Assembly: GCA_010279815.1 (NCBI GenBank)
Contig: QEOQ01000214.1
Location: forward strand, 1,642,318 to 1,706,317
DNA length: 64,000 bases
DNA from: Brachionus plicatilis
Taxonomy: Eukaryota > Rotifera > Eurotatoria > Ploima > Brachionidae
Direction of reading: 5' to 3'
Of this stretch, positions 24,210-36,429 are shown piece after piece. The stretch's first letter is position 1. Each line of letters opens with the position of its first letter. The notes below the pieces were generated by a model that did not search any database, was not told the origin of the DNA, and saw nothing but the letters and a program-made list of their open reading frames with translations. The position numbers and the translations under genes are program-made.

Positions 24210-24401
24210 AGGGTCATTTTGCTCAAATAGGAGCTCAACAGATGGTTATTTTCCAAGATTTTGATGAAGACAAATTGATTACATCACTCTTTATAAATAC
24301 TGCATATACCAGCGCCTTAGTAAGAAATTCATTCTCAGATACCGGCTGAGCTTACACCGTTTTGTAACCTTGGTATACAGAACTTCGGACGAAATTTCTC
24401 A
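24210..24401 (-). pseudogene. Tc1-like transposase remnant
   Basis: Minus-strand pieces EKFRPKFCIPRLQNG, GAGICSIYKE and KILENNHLLSS align with the Tc1-like transposase at 31367-32259 (EKYHPKFCLPKLQNG, GTGCCSIYTG, NTLENNLLPS). Several stops and frameshifts are present. This is an older copy of the same family. Confidence 0.6.
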
Positions 24402-27400
24402 TTTTTAAGCCTTTTTTTTAAAAAACATGTCACGTTTTTCAACATACTGTTATAGTAATTACGCCGTAAAAAGGTGATACGTAAATTAGACAATTCTGTC
24501 GTAATTCACTATCACTTTTTTATGCGTAAATTACTTGTAAATATTTTGCAAAATTTTTCAAATTACCTAAACAATTTAACAAAATTTCCAGCAAAATTAA
24601 ACAAAAAAATTGAAAACAGCCCGTATTTTAAAAAATTTATTTATCTTAAACTGAAAATAAATAACAAGTCGTCTTTTGCAAGAAAAAAATTTCTATAATC
24701 GATCTAAAAACCAACTAGTAAATTAATTGCTAACTTAACCTGAATTATTTAATTAGAGGTTAATCATTTTGATTTTAACTTGATAATGAATCATTATCAG
24801 TCATGAAATGTCTAGAAAGTTTAGTATTAATTTTGAAAAATTATCAAAAGCATTAGTTTGGATAAGTTTTAAAATTTTGAATAATCGTTTTGATCTTTAA
24901 ATTTGAATTGAAACTCCAACTTGCCCATTATTCAAGTCATGCTTATTCATTATAGTGAGAGTGCACTGTATCCAAAAATTGATGATTTGATTTTGAAACT
25001 TGAATATAAAAATTTTAGATAATAAAAATATGGCTTCTTTTGACTGATTAAATATTAGAAAATAAATTAAATTAGTTAAAATTAAATTAAGGATAAACCT
25101 TTTAAAATAATCTTATCAATTGCTTTTTCAGGATATTTTCAATTTGATCAAAAAAATTTTAGACTTGTTTAAATATTTTATATGTAAGAAAAAATAATTG
25201 ATTTTTTTTAATCGGATTTTTTAAAACCCATCTTAGCTTGAGAAGTTTCCAGTCAGAAATTGAAGATGATTATCAAATTCTTTGCTTTTTTCACGAGATA
25301 TCTGTACATTCTCAGAATATCCAGACTCGAAACAATTAAAATAATGTTTCTTACATAATTAGGAAATCAATGGAAATTTTTTTTATTAATTCTGGCAATT
25401 AAAAATTTATAAGAATCTTGATCTTTTTGGTAGCTATATGCTTAAGAAACATCAAACATTTTAAAAAAGAGCTATGAAGTTCTATTTTTGATGAAAAAAA
25501 TGATGGAAAATCTTTCAATTGAAAGGATGGCGATGATTAATATTTTAAGTTTTTAAACATTATTAAAATCTACAAGAGCAATTTTTAAATTACAATTAGG
25601 AAGAAGTTTAAATTAAAAAAAAATCCAAATCAATAATTAAAAAAAATCCTTTTGAACAAAACAAAAATTTTAAAAGTACATAATTTTAAATTAATATTGT
25701 TTGAATTTAGCTTAATTGCGCTTAGAAAAGCAAGCTGGACTTAATCAGAATAGCAATTTTTATAATTTTTGTTACAAATGCAAAAAATTTTTTTAATCAA
25801 ATTTATTTATTTGACAAGAAATCTAGACAAAAAAGATAGTTAAATTAAATTATTTTTAAATTGTCACGAGACATTTTGTTCTATTGTTCATTCTTAAATT
25901 TAATCATGCGAAGAGTGGATAAAATTTTCCGATCGACTATAAATTATTCAAAAAGCTTCTATTCAAAAAATTTGTATTCCATTAAACATTGATATTGTTG
26001 ACGAAAATAAAATTCATAGAAATTTCTATTAAAAGAGACTTATATAATATAATTTTTTTTAAGTGTTGATGTATTTGGATTTAACAAAAATCAAGATTTT
26101 TGTTCTAGAGTTAGAAAATATTAGTAAACCTAATGTTTAGTACATGTCAAAATATTTTGATTATTTTCTCAAAGATGAATTTAATTAAATAAAAATAATT
26201 AAAATTTACTATTTTCTGGTGTAATAATTTCCAAACATTCCTTGATATTCAAATTCGAAAAAAAAATAAAACATGGATTAAGTATGGATTTGGTAAAAAG
26301 TAAACCAATCCTTGTTTAAAAAGATTGTAGATTTTTATTTTAAATTTTTCTAATCAGGCTCACATTAAATCTTTATTCAATATTTATTTTATTTATTTAA
26401 TTAATGATTAAGTCCAATGGGAAAATTGAAATATATTCTTAAACTAAAAAAAAGGGTAGAAAATTTTGATAGACAATTAAATGTCTATTTTATAATAGAG
26501 TGAAAAATTCGGTTTGTCACGCACTTAAAAATGATTAGAATTATTTGGCATATAAAATTCGATTAAGTAAAAATAGTTTTATATCGAGGCAGTTAGTCTA
26601 GAATTGTTACATTTGAAGCATCATTCAATCAAAAAACACTGAATGCTTGATCAAATATAAATTTAATGGTTTGACTGAATAATGTTCAAATTTGCTGAAT
26701 ACTTTTGCATTTTTTTTTAGGAACAAAAATTTACAAGAGAAAAAAAAAACCTATTTGATTAGTTATATTCAAGATTTCCAAAATTTTTTATTAATTCTAA
26801 CTTTTTGAAAAGTTTCACATTTCTAAATGATAAGAAAAACTGTAGATGTATTCACTTTAAATTTAATTGTCAATTTAATTTGTCTGTTAAATTATAATTC
26901 ATATGTAAATATTAATATAACAAGACTATTAACTATAAATAATTGAAATTGATTTAGAATTAAAATTTTATTAAAATTTAGTAATTAAGAACAATCTCAG
27001 TGAAATGCATCAACTGATAATGAAGATATTCAAGTCATTGTTCAATTGGTACTTGTAAACCAATTCTGATCAAAATAAAAGAATTACAAATATTATTAAA
27101 ACATTCAAGAGAGACACTTGACCAAAGCCGACCAGATAATCTTTGACTTGGACTAATGTTTTAAAGCCGCAAAATTCTGATGTTACCAATGTTACCTTTT
27201 TATTTAAAATTTTAATAGTTTTTAATTTTTTCTAGCTGAAGCATAATTTTTAAGTTTTATTTAAAAAATTATTTTTTTTCTCATTTTTTAATAAATAAAG
27301 TTGATTGGAGCTAAAACCAATCTTCTTTGTTTTATATACGAGTAGTTCGAATATAATCTCTCGTTGAATCACAAGCTTTTTAAGTTAATGCAAATGTGCA

Positions 27401-28300
27401 TTTCTATCATCAGATCTTAAGACGATTTAAGTAGAATTATCAAAAAAGAATAAATTTTAAGAGCAAAAAAGTATAAAAGCAGAGTAATTGAGTTTTTTAA
27501 TTATTATTTAGTTTTTTTTAAATTCACAATGCTGACCTTGATCGTATTCTACCAAAAATAAGGTAAAATTTTGCTTAGGAAAATTAAGATGATGCAATTA
27601 AAACTAAACTCTTTTAAACAATGTAGAATCCATAAATAATCTAGTCTAATTAACCAGATAATGACCCTTTGCTCCTCAAGGAGTAAAAAAATAATAAGAT
27701 AAGGAAAAAGTTTATTTTTAAAAGTTTTGAAATTACACTAAAATACAAGACTTTTTTAAATGCCTTTGAAATGTCAAAAAATAAACAGCAACCTTTTTTA
27801 ATATTACATTTTTTAATGTTTAAATTGAAAATTATTCAATTTTATTAATAAGAAAATATTGATTATTATGGTGACGACGTCTAAAGGGGTAATGTGTTAT
27901 ACGGTGGCCAAATTTGAAAAGCTGCTATATCTTCTTCATTTTATAAGATATTTTCTAGAGAACCCGAAGAGAGGAATTGGATGATATGTGTGATATATTT
28001 TTTAAGAAAAACTTTTAACAAATTTTCTCTTAAGGTTTGATTACGTCTAAAGAGGTGAATACGTCCCGAATTAGTAATTCGGCAAGAACGATTTTAAAGG
28101 TCCTTAGTATAATTTTAAGGTCTAGCCTATTTCAGCACATGATCAAGTATAAACGAGGATATTTTCAGAATCTAAAAAGTGTTTTTTCAAAAAACTAAAA
28201 ACAAAAAAGAAAATTTAAAAAAAAACAAGCTAAATACGTCACAAAATGAAGAAATTCATTTAAAAAAAATCATAAACTGATCAAGATCTTAGACCATAAA
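24402..28300. other. Long AT-rich stretch without recognisable genes
   Basis: Nearly 4 kb of very AT-rich DNA with only short chance frames (for example 24474-24698). No splice-linked coding blocks, transposon ends or RNA genes could be supported. Confidence 0.4.
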
Positions 28301-28331
28301 TTTGCTGCTATAATTGTTCAAAATTGGAAGG

Positions 28332-28478
28332 ATGGAACTAACACATTTATTTGAGTAGTTCCAAAAAGTTACTCATTTTGAATCTGTAGAGGGGCCTAAA
28401 TTATTGATTCTTGATGGTCATACTTCACACATAAATCCTGCTTTTAAGAATTTTTTTGTGATAATTGTGATGATTTAA
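28332..28478 (+). pseudogene. pogo/Tigger-like DDE transposase remnant
   Basis: A frame with one TAG (28356-28358) reads FQKVTHFESVEGPKLLILDG, then HTSHINPAFKNFF. The LLILDGHTSH motif is the second catalytic Asp block of DDE_1 transposases (pogo/Tigger/CENP-B type). The rest of the protein is not recognisable. It abuts the dispersed repeat at 28455. Confidence 0.6.
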
Positions 28479-28863
28479 CCTTTATTTTTCCTCTTTTATT
28501 AAATCTTCTTTTAAACGCACTTTTGTTTTTGTTTGTTATTTTTTTTTAATTTTTACTAATTGCTACGGAATGAAATCAAATCGTAAAAAATTAGATTTTT
28601 TTTACAAAAAAATCATTTAATAATCAATTGAATAATCACTTAATAAATTTATTGAAAAATTAAAAAAATTTATTCCATATTGTTTAATGTAATATGGGAC
28701 GATAGAAAGATTGCTGTAACTAATTGTTTATTAATGATAAGATATTTTATAATAATAAAAAACAGTTGCTTTTATATTATGTATCAAGTGCGTGACAAAA
28801 TTCTTAAAAAGAATAAATGTACATTTATAATTTTTATCAAATAAGGTAAGATGAATTTATATA

Positions 28864-29908
28864 CAGTGGGTATTTCAAAAACGACATGCCCCCTAAGGTC
28901 GCGACCGCCGAACCGTACCATAAGCGGTGCCGTACCGTACCATAAGCGGTGCCGTACCGTACCATAAGCGGTGCCGTAGCGAACCAACAACGGCGCCGAA
29001 CCGTACCAGCCGAACCGTACCATAAACGGCGCCGAACCGAACCAGCCGTACCAGCCGAACCGTACCGAACCGAACCAGCGGCCGAACCGAACCGAACCAT
29101 AAACGGCGCCGAACCGTGCCAGCCGAACCAGCGGCCGAACCGAACCGTCCCGTACCAGCCGAACCGAACCGAACCATAAACGGCGCCGAACCGAACCGAA
29201 CCATCAGCCGAACCGAACCGAATCGTACCATCAGCCGAACCGAACCGAACCGAACCATCAGCCGAACCGATGGTTCGGTTCGGTTCGGTTCGGCTGATGG
29301 TTCGGTTCGGTTCGGTTCGGCTGATGGTTCGGTTCGGTTCGGCTGATGGTACGATTCGGTTCGGTTCGGCTGATGGTACGGTTCGGTTCGGTTCGGCCGC
29401 TGGTACGGCTGGTTCGGTTCGGCGCCGTTTATGGTTCGGTTCGGTTCGGCTGATGGTTCGGTTCGGTTCGGTTCGGCTGATGGTTCGGTTCGGTTCGTTT
29501 GATGGTTCGGTTCGGTTCGGTTGATGGTTCGGTTCGGTACGGTTCGGCTAATGGTTCGGTTCGGTTCGGTTGATGGTTCGGTTCGGTTCGGTTCGGTTCG
29601 GTTGATGGTTCGGCTGGTTCGGTCCGGTTTGGCTGATGGTACGGTTCGGTTCGGTTCGGCCGCTGGTACGGCTGGTTCGGTTTGGCGCCGTTTATGGTTC
29701 GGTTCGGTTCGGCTGATGGTTCGGTTCGGTACGGTTCGGCTGGTACGGCTGGTTCGGTTCGGCGCCGTTTATGGTACGGTTCGGCTGGTACGGTTCGGCG
29801 CCGTTGTTGGTTCGGTACGGCACCGCTTATGGTACGGTACGGCACCGCTTATGGTACGGTTCGGCGGTCGCGACCTTAGGGGGCATGTCGTTTTTGAAAT
29901 ACCCACTG
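28864..29908. mobile_element. GGTTC-rich giant foldback element (1045 bp)
   Basis: The ends CAGTGGGTATTTCAAAAACG and its complement are perfect, with TA on both sides (28862-28863, 29909-29910), as in mariner-like elements. Inverted arms continue through ACATGCCCCCTAAGGTCGCG and then into arrays of GGTTC/GGTAC units punctuated by GGCGCCGTTTATGG-like blocks. Orientation flips near 29272: the left arm (about 408 bp) is GAACC, the right arm (about 637 bp) is GGTTC, so the arms differ in repeat number. GC content is far above the surroundings. The long open frames in it (repeats of VRFGS, NRTE) are by-products of the 5-mer. Confidence 0.88.
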
Positions 29909-29940
29909 TAAGTTTTAGTTGACAAAATATTCAAGACACC

Positions 29941-30170
29941 AACTAATAATGTGACAAATGGGTTAAATAGGCAAAAGGGGTTAAAATTCATTTTTTAGGG
30001 TTAAATTTTGGAGTAATTATATATAATTTTAGATGAAATCCGATTAACTGCTTAAATCCTTTGAATCCCACACAATTAACCACCGGAGGTTAAGGGGTGA
30101 CTAAAAAAATCGGGGAAATTAGGCGACTATTTTTGAAGTTTTCGAACAAAATGGGTGCGAAATATGCAAA
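29941..30170 (+). repeat. Dispersed repeat, partner of 8160-8390
   Basis: Matches the complement of 8160-8390 (GGGTTAAATAGGCAAAAGGG, TTAACCACCGGAGGTTAA, TCGGGGAAAT, TTTTCGAACAAAATGG). With 28455-28660 it represents one older repeat that seems to have received the GGTTC foldback element and other DNA between its halves. Confidence 0.6.
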
Positions 30171-30959
30171 AAAAATGGTTACCATATCAATTCTTTGATA
30201 TTTTCTGAAAGCTAAATGTATACAAAGAATTTTATTTTCGAGAAGAAGATTTAAAGGAATTAACTATTTTCAAGCTTTAGGTACTCGAAAATAAGTTTTG
30301 ACAAGAAATTTTCAAAAAAATTTGTCAAGAAAAAAATTCCAAACAAATCTTGTACAAGATAGGTTTTGACTTTGAAAAAAATTCTTCCACTTCACTTAGA
30401 GATTTTTTTATGATATTAATAATAATTTCGGAAGAGCAACAGGTTCATTGAAATATTTGGAAGCAGTGTCTGCTATTTGGAATTTCTTTCTAGGTTGAAC
30501 AAAATTTAGATGGAAATAATAGCTACTGCTAAAGATTATTAGGGTTTCTAATAAAACATGCATAAAGGTTAAGATGATTTAGATTTGTTCAAAAAATATT
30601 TTTTTTTTAATGAAAATAATTTCAGGATGAATCTATTTGCATTTTCCTCAGAACATCCTGAAAGTTTCTTTTTAGCTTCAAGATCATTAAATAAAAAATT
30701 AATTGATTATTCAGCTTATTCCTTATAAATTTTATTTTTGTTGATAATGTAGCCTAATTCTTGGTTTATTTTTAATTTAAGTCTGAAATTTTATTTTTTC
30801 TTTTCCGACCGCTCCAAATATAGCAATGATCTAGGCAGAAACGGTATCATTAATTTTGATTAAAAATTAACAATTTAGTTGAAGAGTTTTTTTAAAGTTA
30901 AACCAGCGGCTAAATTTAATATTTGACTTTTCGTTCAAATCAAGCTGACAGCAGTACAT

Positions 30960-31167
30960 GAGATATTGGAAAAATGTAGAAAACTTTATATTTTTACATT
31001 TTCATATTTTTAGATTTTTTGTGCAAAATTTCATAAAATTTTTATTTTTAATTTTAGTAACTAAATAATTTGGAAGAGTTTTTTTTACCCTCTGAAATAT
31101 TGCACAAAAAATCTAAAAATATGAAAATGTAAAAATGTAAAATTATTTTCATTTTGCCGAGATATTT
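30960..31167. mobile_element. Foldback MITE, copy 1 of a two-copy family
   Basis: The arms share TTTTTACATTTTCATATTTT and TAGATTTTTTGTGCAA and surround a core with AATTTTAGTAACTAAATAAT. The same element is present in reverse at 36240-36410 (core ATTGTTTAGTTACTAAAATT). Confidence 0.65.
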
Positions 31168-31229
31168 AGCTTAGAAGCTTTTGTCATACAAATATAGGGT
31201 TAAGTTAATTAAAAAAAATATTTAAAAGT

Positions 31230-31340
31230 ATGATTAATAATTATTTATTTATTTGTTGATCTGTATCGAGCAAATGTTTTAGAATAAAAAAAGGATAAGA
31301 AAATTAAAAACGGTAAGACATGTTTAAATATTTAATAATT
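31230..31340 (-). repeat. Jockey-like LINE 3'-tail fragment
   Basis: TTATTTATTTGTTGATCTGT followed by ATCGAGCAAATGTTTTAGAA matches the tail of the LINE at 36430 (TTTGTTTTCTGTACCGAGCT, GCTCCTTCAGAATAA). It is a 5'-truncated dead copy of minus orientation. Confidence 0.5.
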
Positions 31341-31366
31341 AAAAAAAAAGGCATTTAATTTATATA

Positions 31367-32259
31367 CAGTATGTATAGAAAATGTTTTATGCAACGTTTG
31401 TTTCTTGAAGGCCGTGCGGCTAAATAAAAAATTAAAAAAATTTTTTTTTGAAATTTATTTAAAAAAAATTTTTTATCGGAAAAGTACAGTAAGAGGATAG
31501 AAAAAAGAAATTGAAGTAAAAAAACCGCAAAAAAAAAGGAGTGAAATTTTTTAACAAAAAAAAAAATGTCTTCAAAATTTAGAACATTTATTTTTTAACA
31601 TTTAAAATGCCCACCCTTAGCTTTAATACACTCAGCGACACGTTTTAGCATAGATTCAATCACGATTTTTACTACTTTACTAGGAACTTTCAACCATTCA
31701 TCAAAAAGAACGCTTTTTAAATACTCTACTGACGTAATTTTTGTATTGACCATTTTTGTGGCCAATATATGACCATAAATTCTCTATTGGATTGAGATTA
31801 GGTGATCTTGGATACCAGGGGGGAACTGTTTTTTGTTTTTCTTGAAACCAATCTAGAACGGAATGAGCATTATGTGCACTAGCGCCATCCTGCTGAAAAA
31901 CCAGTCTTGACTCTGATCAAAAAATATCTGATGGTAATAAGTTATTTTCCAGAGTGTTCATGTTCACAAATTGATTAATTCTGCCTGTATAAATGGAGCA
32001 GCATCCAGTACCTTTATAATTAATACATCCCCAAGTATCAACCGAACCTCCACCATTTTGTAACTTTGGTAAACAAAACTTGGGGTGATACTTTTCGTTT
32101 GCAAAACGTTTTAGAAACACTCTAGATTTTCTGCTAATAAAATTATCTTTAAGATGGTATAGTTAACATTATATGTAAATATATTAATTTTAGATTTTTA
32201 CTCCTTAAAATTTTTTTTATAATTTTTTTAGTAATGTTCTAAACTTTCCAGACATACTG
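31367..32259 (-). mobile_element. Tc1-like transposon with truncated, decayed transposase
   Basis: Ends CAGTATGTATAGAAAA and the complement of TTTTCCAGACATACTG-like sequence, flanked by TA (31365-31366, 32260-32261). The minus strand carries the catalytic half of a Tc1 transposase: FANEKYHPKFCLPKLQNGG, WGCINYKGTG, NTLENNLLPSD, a stop, FQQDGASAHNAHSVLDWFQ and PRSPNLNPIENLWSYIG. The second Asp (QQD) is present, but the third catalytic Asp of SPDLNPIEN is Asn. The N-terminal DNA-binding half is missing (893 bp versus the usual 1.6 kb), and more stops follow downstream. Confidence 0.82.
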
Positions 32260-32329
32260 TAGGAGCTAAAATATTTTTTTATAATTGTGAATTTTATTTT
32301 TATTACATCTAATTAGTAAATATGATCAA

Positions 32330-32580
32330 ACAAGAGTTGCTTAAAAGTCCCAAAATAAAGTCCAAGTTCGGACTTTTTTTTAAATTTTTTCTCAAAAGTA
32401 AGAGTTAGATATTTAAAATTTTTTTTAGATAAAAAGTCTGAAAAACATCAATTTTTTGCAGCTGTTTTGGCGGCCTAGTTAATGTAAAAGACTTTTGAAA
32501 AAAATTTTAAAAAAAGTCCAGATTTGGACTTGACTTGAGACTTTTGACCTTTAAACATCTTTGGGTAAAACAAAAATTTT
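32330..32580. repeat. Degenerate inverted-repeat element
   Basis: CAAGAGTTGCTTAAAAGTCC...CAAGTTCGGACTTTTTT at the left faces ...AAAAGTCCAGATTTGGACTT and GAGACTTTTGACC at the right. The termini resemble the small MITE at 38302-38421 (CCAGAGTTGTTTAAAAGTCT). An isolated similar end also occurs near 62500. Confidence 0.45.
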
Positions 32581-32659
32581 TATTGATATTAATAATAAGC
32601 TTTCACTCATCCAAAAGCAAAATATTTAAGAAAAGTATTATAAAATATTCAACATTTTG

Positions 32660-32725
32660 AAAAAAAAATTATAACGTTTTCACTTTTTCTACTGTAATTT
32701 TAGTACTAAAATTTCACATCACTAC
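32660..32725. repeat. Solo end of the 33127-33392 MITE family
   Basis: ATTATAACGTTTTCACTTTT, CTGTAATTTTAGTAC and TAAAATTTCACATCAC match the right terminal arm of the MITE 400 bp downstream. Confidence 0.5.
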
Positions 32726-33126
32726 AAAAAGAATGATAAAAATCAAACTTCAATAAAGTATACTGAAACCTTATTTGACATCACATAAGTAATGTTAAGT
32801 ATTTATTTTTTTAAAATTATCAAAATTATTAGATTTATTAAGTTTTAAAAATTTTAAATGATTTTTTTTGTTCTTAAAATTTGATTTGAAACTTCAATTT
32901 TCCTTTAAAAAGGGTTTCATAAATTACTATTCCTGATTAAAATTTAAATATTCAAAAATAGGTAATCAAAATAGTAATTGAAAATATGGAGATTAGTCTA
33001 ATCACAAAAAAAATTAAACGAAACACAAAATAAATAAATTAATTATGAACGTTAACTTACAAAACTATCTTTACGTAAAAATGTGTTTTTTATTACTTTT
33101 TTTACGTAAATGTACGTCAATTATCG

Positions 33127-33392
33127 GCAATGTGAAATTTTAGTACAAAAATTACAGTACAAAAAGTAAAAGCTTTATAATTTTTTTTCTAATTGTGCAA
33201 AAATGGTTCTACAAAAAGTACAATATTGTACAAATTTGTACAAAAGAATTCCAAGCTCTGCAAAAACTCTGCAATTTTCTGTAAAATGCACACCATCAAA
33301 AAATCCTTGATTAAACTATGCACAATTAGAAAAGAAATTATAAAGTTTTTACTTTTTGTACTGTAATTTTTGTACTAAAATTTCACATTCCC
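33127..33392. mobile_element. MULE-like MITE (266 bp) with perfect 9-bp target duplication
   Basis: CAATTATCG flanks both sides (33118-33126 and 33393-33401). Terminal repeats of about 70 bp share AATGTGAAATTTTAGTACAA, TTACAGTACAAAAAGT and TTCTAATTGTGCA. The ends share TGTGAAATT..AGTACAAAA with the MITEs at 18436 and 39437, which also have 9-bp duplications. Nine-base duplications are typical of Mutator-like elements. Confidence 0.85.
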
Positions 33393-33401
33393 CAATTATC
33401 G

Positions 33402-34150
33402 TTAATTTAAGTAAATTCACGTAAAATCATCATGATGTGGTATTGTAAAGTTTCATTACAAAATTCCAATACAAAATTTAAATTTTTAATAAAAAATAAT
33501 GGATTTTGATCTTTATTTTGTAAGTTTTAAAGGTTTCGTTTAAAGATTCAGTTTTAATAAAAAACTAAAAGAATTCTTGGAAATAAATAGATTATTTTTA
33601 ATTGTATGTTAATTTCAAATTTAAAGTTATATTTTTTTTGCTTGTCTTGATTTTCAATAGCTTTTGAATTAAAACAGTTTAAACATGTTAGTTGTATTTA
33701 TTTACAATTGACCACAAAATTCAAAATTATTTAAGAGGCGATGACAGAATTTTAACATTTGAATAAAATAAATATTCAAATTGCAGCAAAATTTTCTAAT
33801 AAGAAGAGACAAAATAATCTCAAAATATTGATGTTTCTTTTGATCATTAATATTTCTTGTTATAATTAAAATTAGTTTTTTTTTGTTGAATTTAATAAAA
33901 TATATTTTGTTACAAGTTGTTTCATCATCAAAGTTTAAAAAGCTCAATTTTTTCTATATTTTTATGCCGAGTGTGATATATCAAATTGGAGAGAAAAATA
34001 AATTATAATATAAATGAGTGTTTTTATTATTTATCTTTTGCACACAATTTTTCGTCAAATTCAATAAATAAACAATTTTAGTTAAATTATAGTCAAATGG
34101 GGTAAAACCGTAAATTCTTTTATTTGATCGCTAGTTAGTTGTGAAATATT
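33402..34150. other. AT-rich intergenic
   Basis: A minus-strand open frame of 81 codons at 33702-33947 contains YFIQMLKFCHRLLNNFEFCG but matches no family I know. No other signal is present. Confidence 0.35.
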
Positions 34151-34341
34151 TGGTAAAATTAAAAACGGCCAATTCAAAATTCAAAATTTTTTGAAAAAAT
34201 GTCTTTTTTTTCCGAAAATCGAAAATTTAAGACAGTTTTTTTTTTCATAAATTGGTCAAAAAAATAGTTATCTTTAAATTGTTGTAAAAAATGCTTTTAA
34301 AAAAATTTTGAATTTTGAATTGGCCGTTTTTAATTTCACCA
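34151..34341. mobile_element. Foldback MITE (191 bp)
   Basis: Arms TGGTAAAATTAAAAACGGCC-AATTCAAAATTCAAAATTTT at the left and their complement at 34300-34341 surround about 100 bp. It has no coding content. Confidence 0.7.
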
Positions 34342-34905
34342 AATTTTACCAAAATTATCTCAAAATCCTGAAAATTTACGTAATTTTTCATAAAATACTT
34401 CTTTTTCACTTTTCGGATTTTACGTTAATTTACGTAAAATGTGGTAAAATTTGGTTAATTTACGGTATTTTACGTAAATTTTTGTAAAATACTGTTATCA
34501 AATCACTCCAGGCCGTCTTTAAAACGGTTTGATATTTATTTATTTCTAAAGAGGGGGGTATGACGGACTGCTTGGAAGTGTTCTTCCCTTCAGCCCCCAT
34601 TTACTGACTAAATAGTGTTTCACAAAGTCTCTAATGCTAGCAATATTAATACAGTGCTGCTACGATACCTTGAATTCACCATATATTACGTAAACTACCG
34701 ATGATTATTGTAAAACTCAGTGAAAAAAAACTTCCAAAATTTCTCAAAAAAAACGATTTTCATGATTTTTTTTTTGAATTTTTGAAAGGAAAAAATTAAA
34801 ATTTGATTGAATTTTTTGACGAAAATTGAAAAAAAAAATTTTTTAATGAAAATCGGTTTTTTCGAGAAATTTTGGATTTTTTTGGTGAATGTATCTATTA
34901 TAGGT

Positions 34906-35130
34906 TATTGTGATTATATTGAAATACAAGCAACTAAATCTCGATATTGTCAATTACTCCTGGACATATGTTCAAAGTTTTCTCAAAGCTGGAAAATAGA
35001 TTTTAATCCGACTAAGTCTGCTGCGATTATCTTTTAAAGAGATAAATCCTTAATTTTACAAAAAGCTTTTTCCTCAATGGATTTGAGATACCACAGACTC
35101 AAAATGTAGAGATTGAGTATCATTTTCCCT
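34906..35130 (+). pseudogene. LINE reverse transcriptase fragment
   Basis: The plus strand reads CDYIEIQATKSRYCQLLLDI, CSKFSQSWKIDFNPTKSAAI, then in another frame NGFEIPQTQNVEIEYHF. This corresponds to the (Y/F)ADD...LLDIC..(F/Y)...W.(I/L).FNP.KS block of non-LTR reverse transcriptases; the YADD centre has decayed to YCDY. It has no ends and is dead. Confidence 0.6.
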
Positions 35131-36239
35131 TTTAATATCTTTCCCTCTTAATAATTTCCCTTTTAATATTTTTCCCTGTTAAATTTTTTCCACTTAATAA
35201 TCTATGATAAAATCAGCCATTTAGGAAAAATATTAATTAAATAAAATTAACCATTTAACTCTGACTATTTAAGAAAAAATAAATAATCTTTATCTAAAAC
35301 CCACAATTCAAATTTTTAGCTCAATACCTGAGTGTAAAGCTGAGCTGTCTGAATATAAATATCTTTTTGAAATGAGCCTTGAAGTATACCGATTTGGAAT
35401 TAAAACTTTCTTTAAATATAACAGCCCGGTAAGAAGATATTTAATGGCTTAATTTTCTGGGGTTTTTGAGAAATTTAGTTTTCTTTTTTTTTTTAATTCT
35501 TAATACATTCATACTTCAATTTGTCCATGAGAATAAAACTTAAATAAATAAATAAATTAAATAATTAGAATAGATAATTACCATTTTTTTACCTGAAAAA
35601 AAATCGATTAAAAGAACTAATTAATAATGTAATCGAAATAGCTAGATTATTTATTAGAAAATAAATTGCCAATTAATATCAATTTTATCCAATAAAGTGA
35701 TTGAATTTCACTCACAATTTTTCTTAGTTAAGCGTCGGATAAAGCAGCTTTTTCACCAATTTTTCTTTTTCGTTCCATGGTTTTAATTTTGATAGGACAA
35801 GCTGTAAGATAAATTTGGTGTTTATCATTAAAAGAAAATAATAAAAAATTTTCACCAATACAAGTTTTTATATTCAGTTTTCACGCAGCGCCAATTAAAT
35901 ATACCTTTTTTATTTTGATAGCCATTTTGTCTATAGTACTAGCCATCAAAATGAAGTTACGGAAAACCTTTTTGAAATTTTGAAATTAGACCTTTATCTA
36001 ATTGTAAATCCCTTATGCTCTCAGTCAAATCATCAATTTCAACACTTTCCATTTTATTTCAAATAAACAAAATAATAAGACAACTAGAAAAAGTGTTAGA
36101 TTTTTATGTTTTAGCTATATTGAAATTAAAAAGTTTTGTATTAAGCTATTTGTGTCTAATAAACCTGAATATCAATTATACTGAAATTTCAATATCAATT
36201 AATTAGATAATTGATGCTCAAATTTGCCAAATGAAAATA
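35131..36239. other. AT-rich intergenic, nothing recognised
   Basis: No convincing continuation of the LINE fragment. The open frame at 36015-36206 is a low-complexity chance frame. Confidence 0.4.
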
Positions 36240-36410
36240 ATCTTACATTTTTAGATTTTTAGATTTTTTGTGCAATATCTCAGAAAATAAAAAAAATCTT
36301 CCAAATTGTTTAGTTACTAAAATTAAAAATAAAATTTTTATGAAAAATTGCACAAAATATCTAAAAATATGAAAATGAAAAAGTAAGATTTTCTACATTT
36401 TGCCTCAAAT
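36240..36410. mobile_element. Foldback MITE, copy 2 of the 30960 family
   Basis: TAGATTTTTTGTGCAATATC at the left faces TTGCACAAAATATCTAAAAA at the right, with the shared core ATTGTTTAGTTACTAAAATT reversed relative to the first copy. Like that copy it lies directly beside a Jockey-like LINE tail. Confidence 0.6.
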
Positions 36411-36429
36411 TTTCGAAATGAGATTAAAT

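Noticed and set aside
24474..24698. 74-codon plus-strand frame
   Set aside because: Lys/Asn/Phe-rich, typical of random AT-rich DNA; no splice partners.
28784..29922. Long open frames on both strands with VRFGSVRLM and NRTEPNHQP repeats
   Set aside because: They arise because GGTTC/GGTTCGGTTC repeats lack stops in most frames. Frames occur on both strands of one palindrome, with no protein family match.
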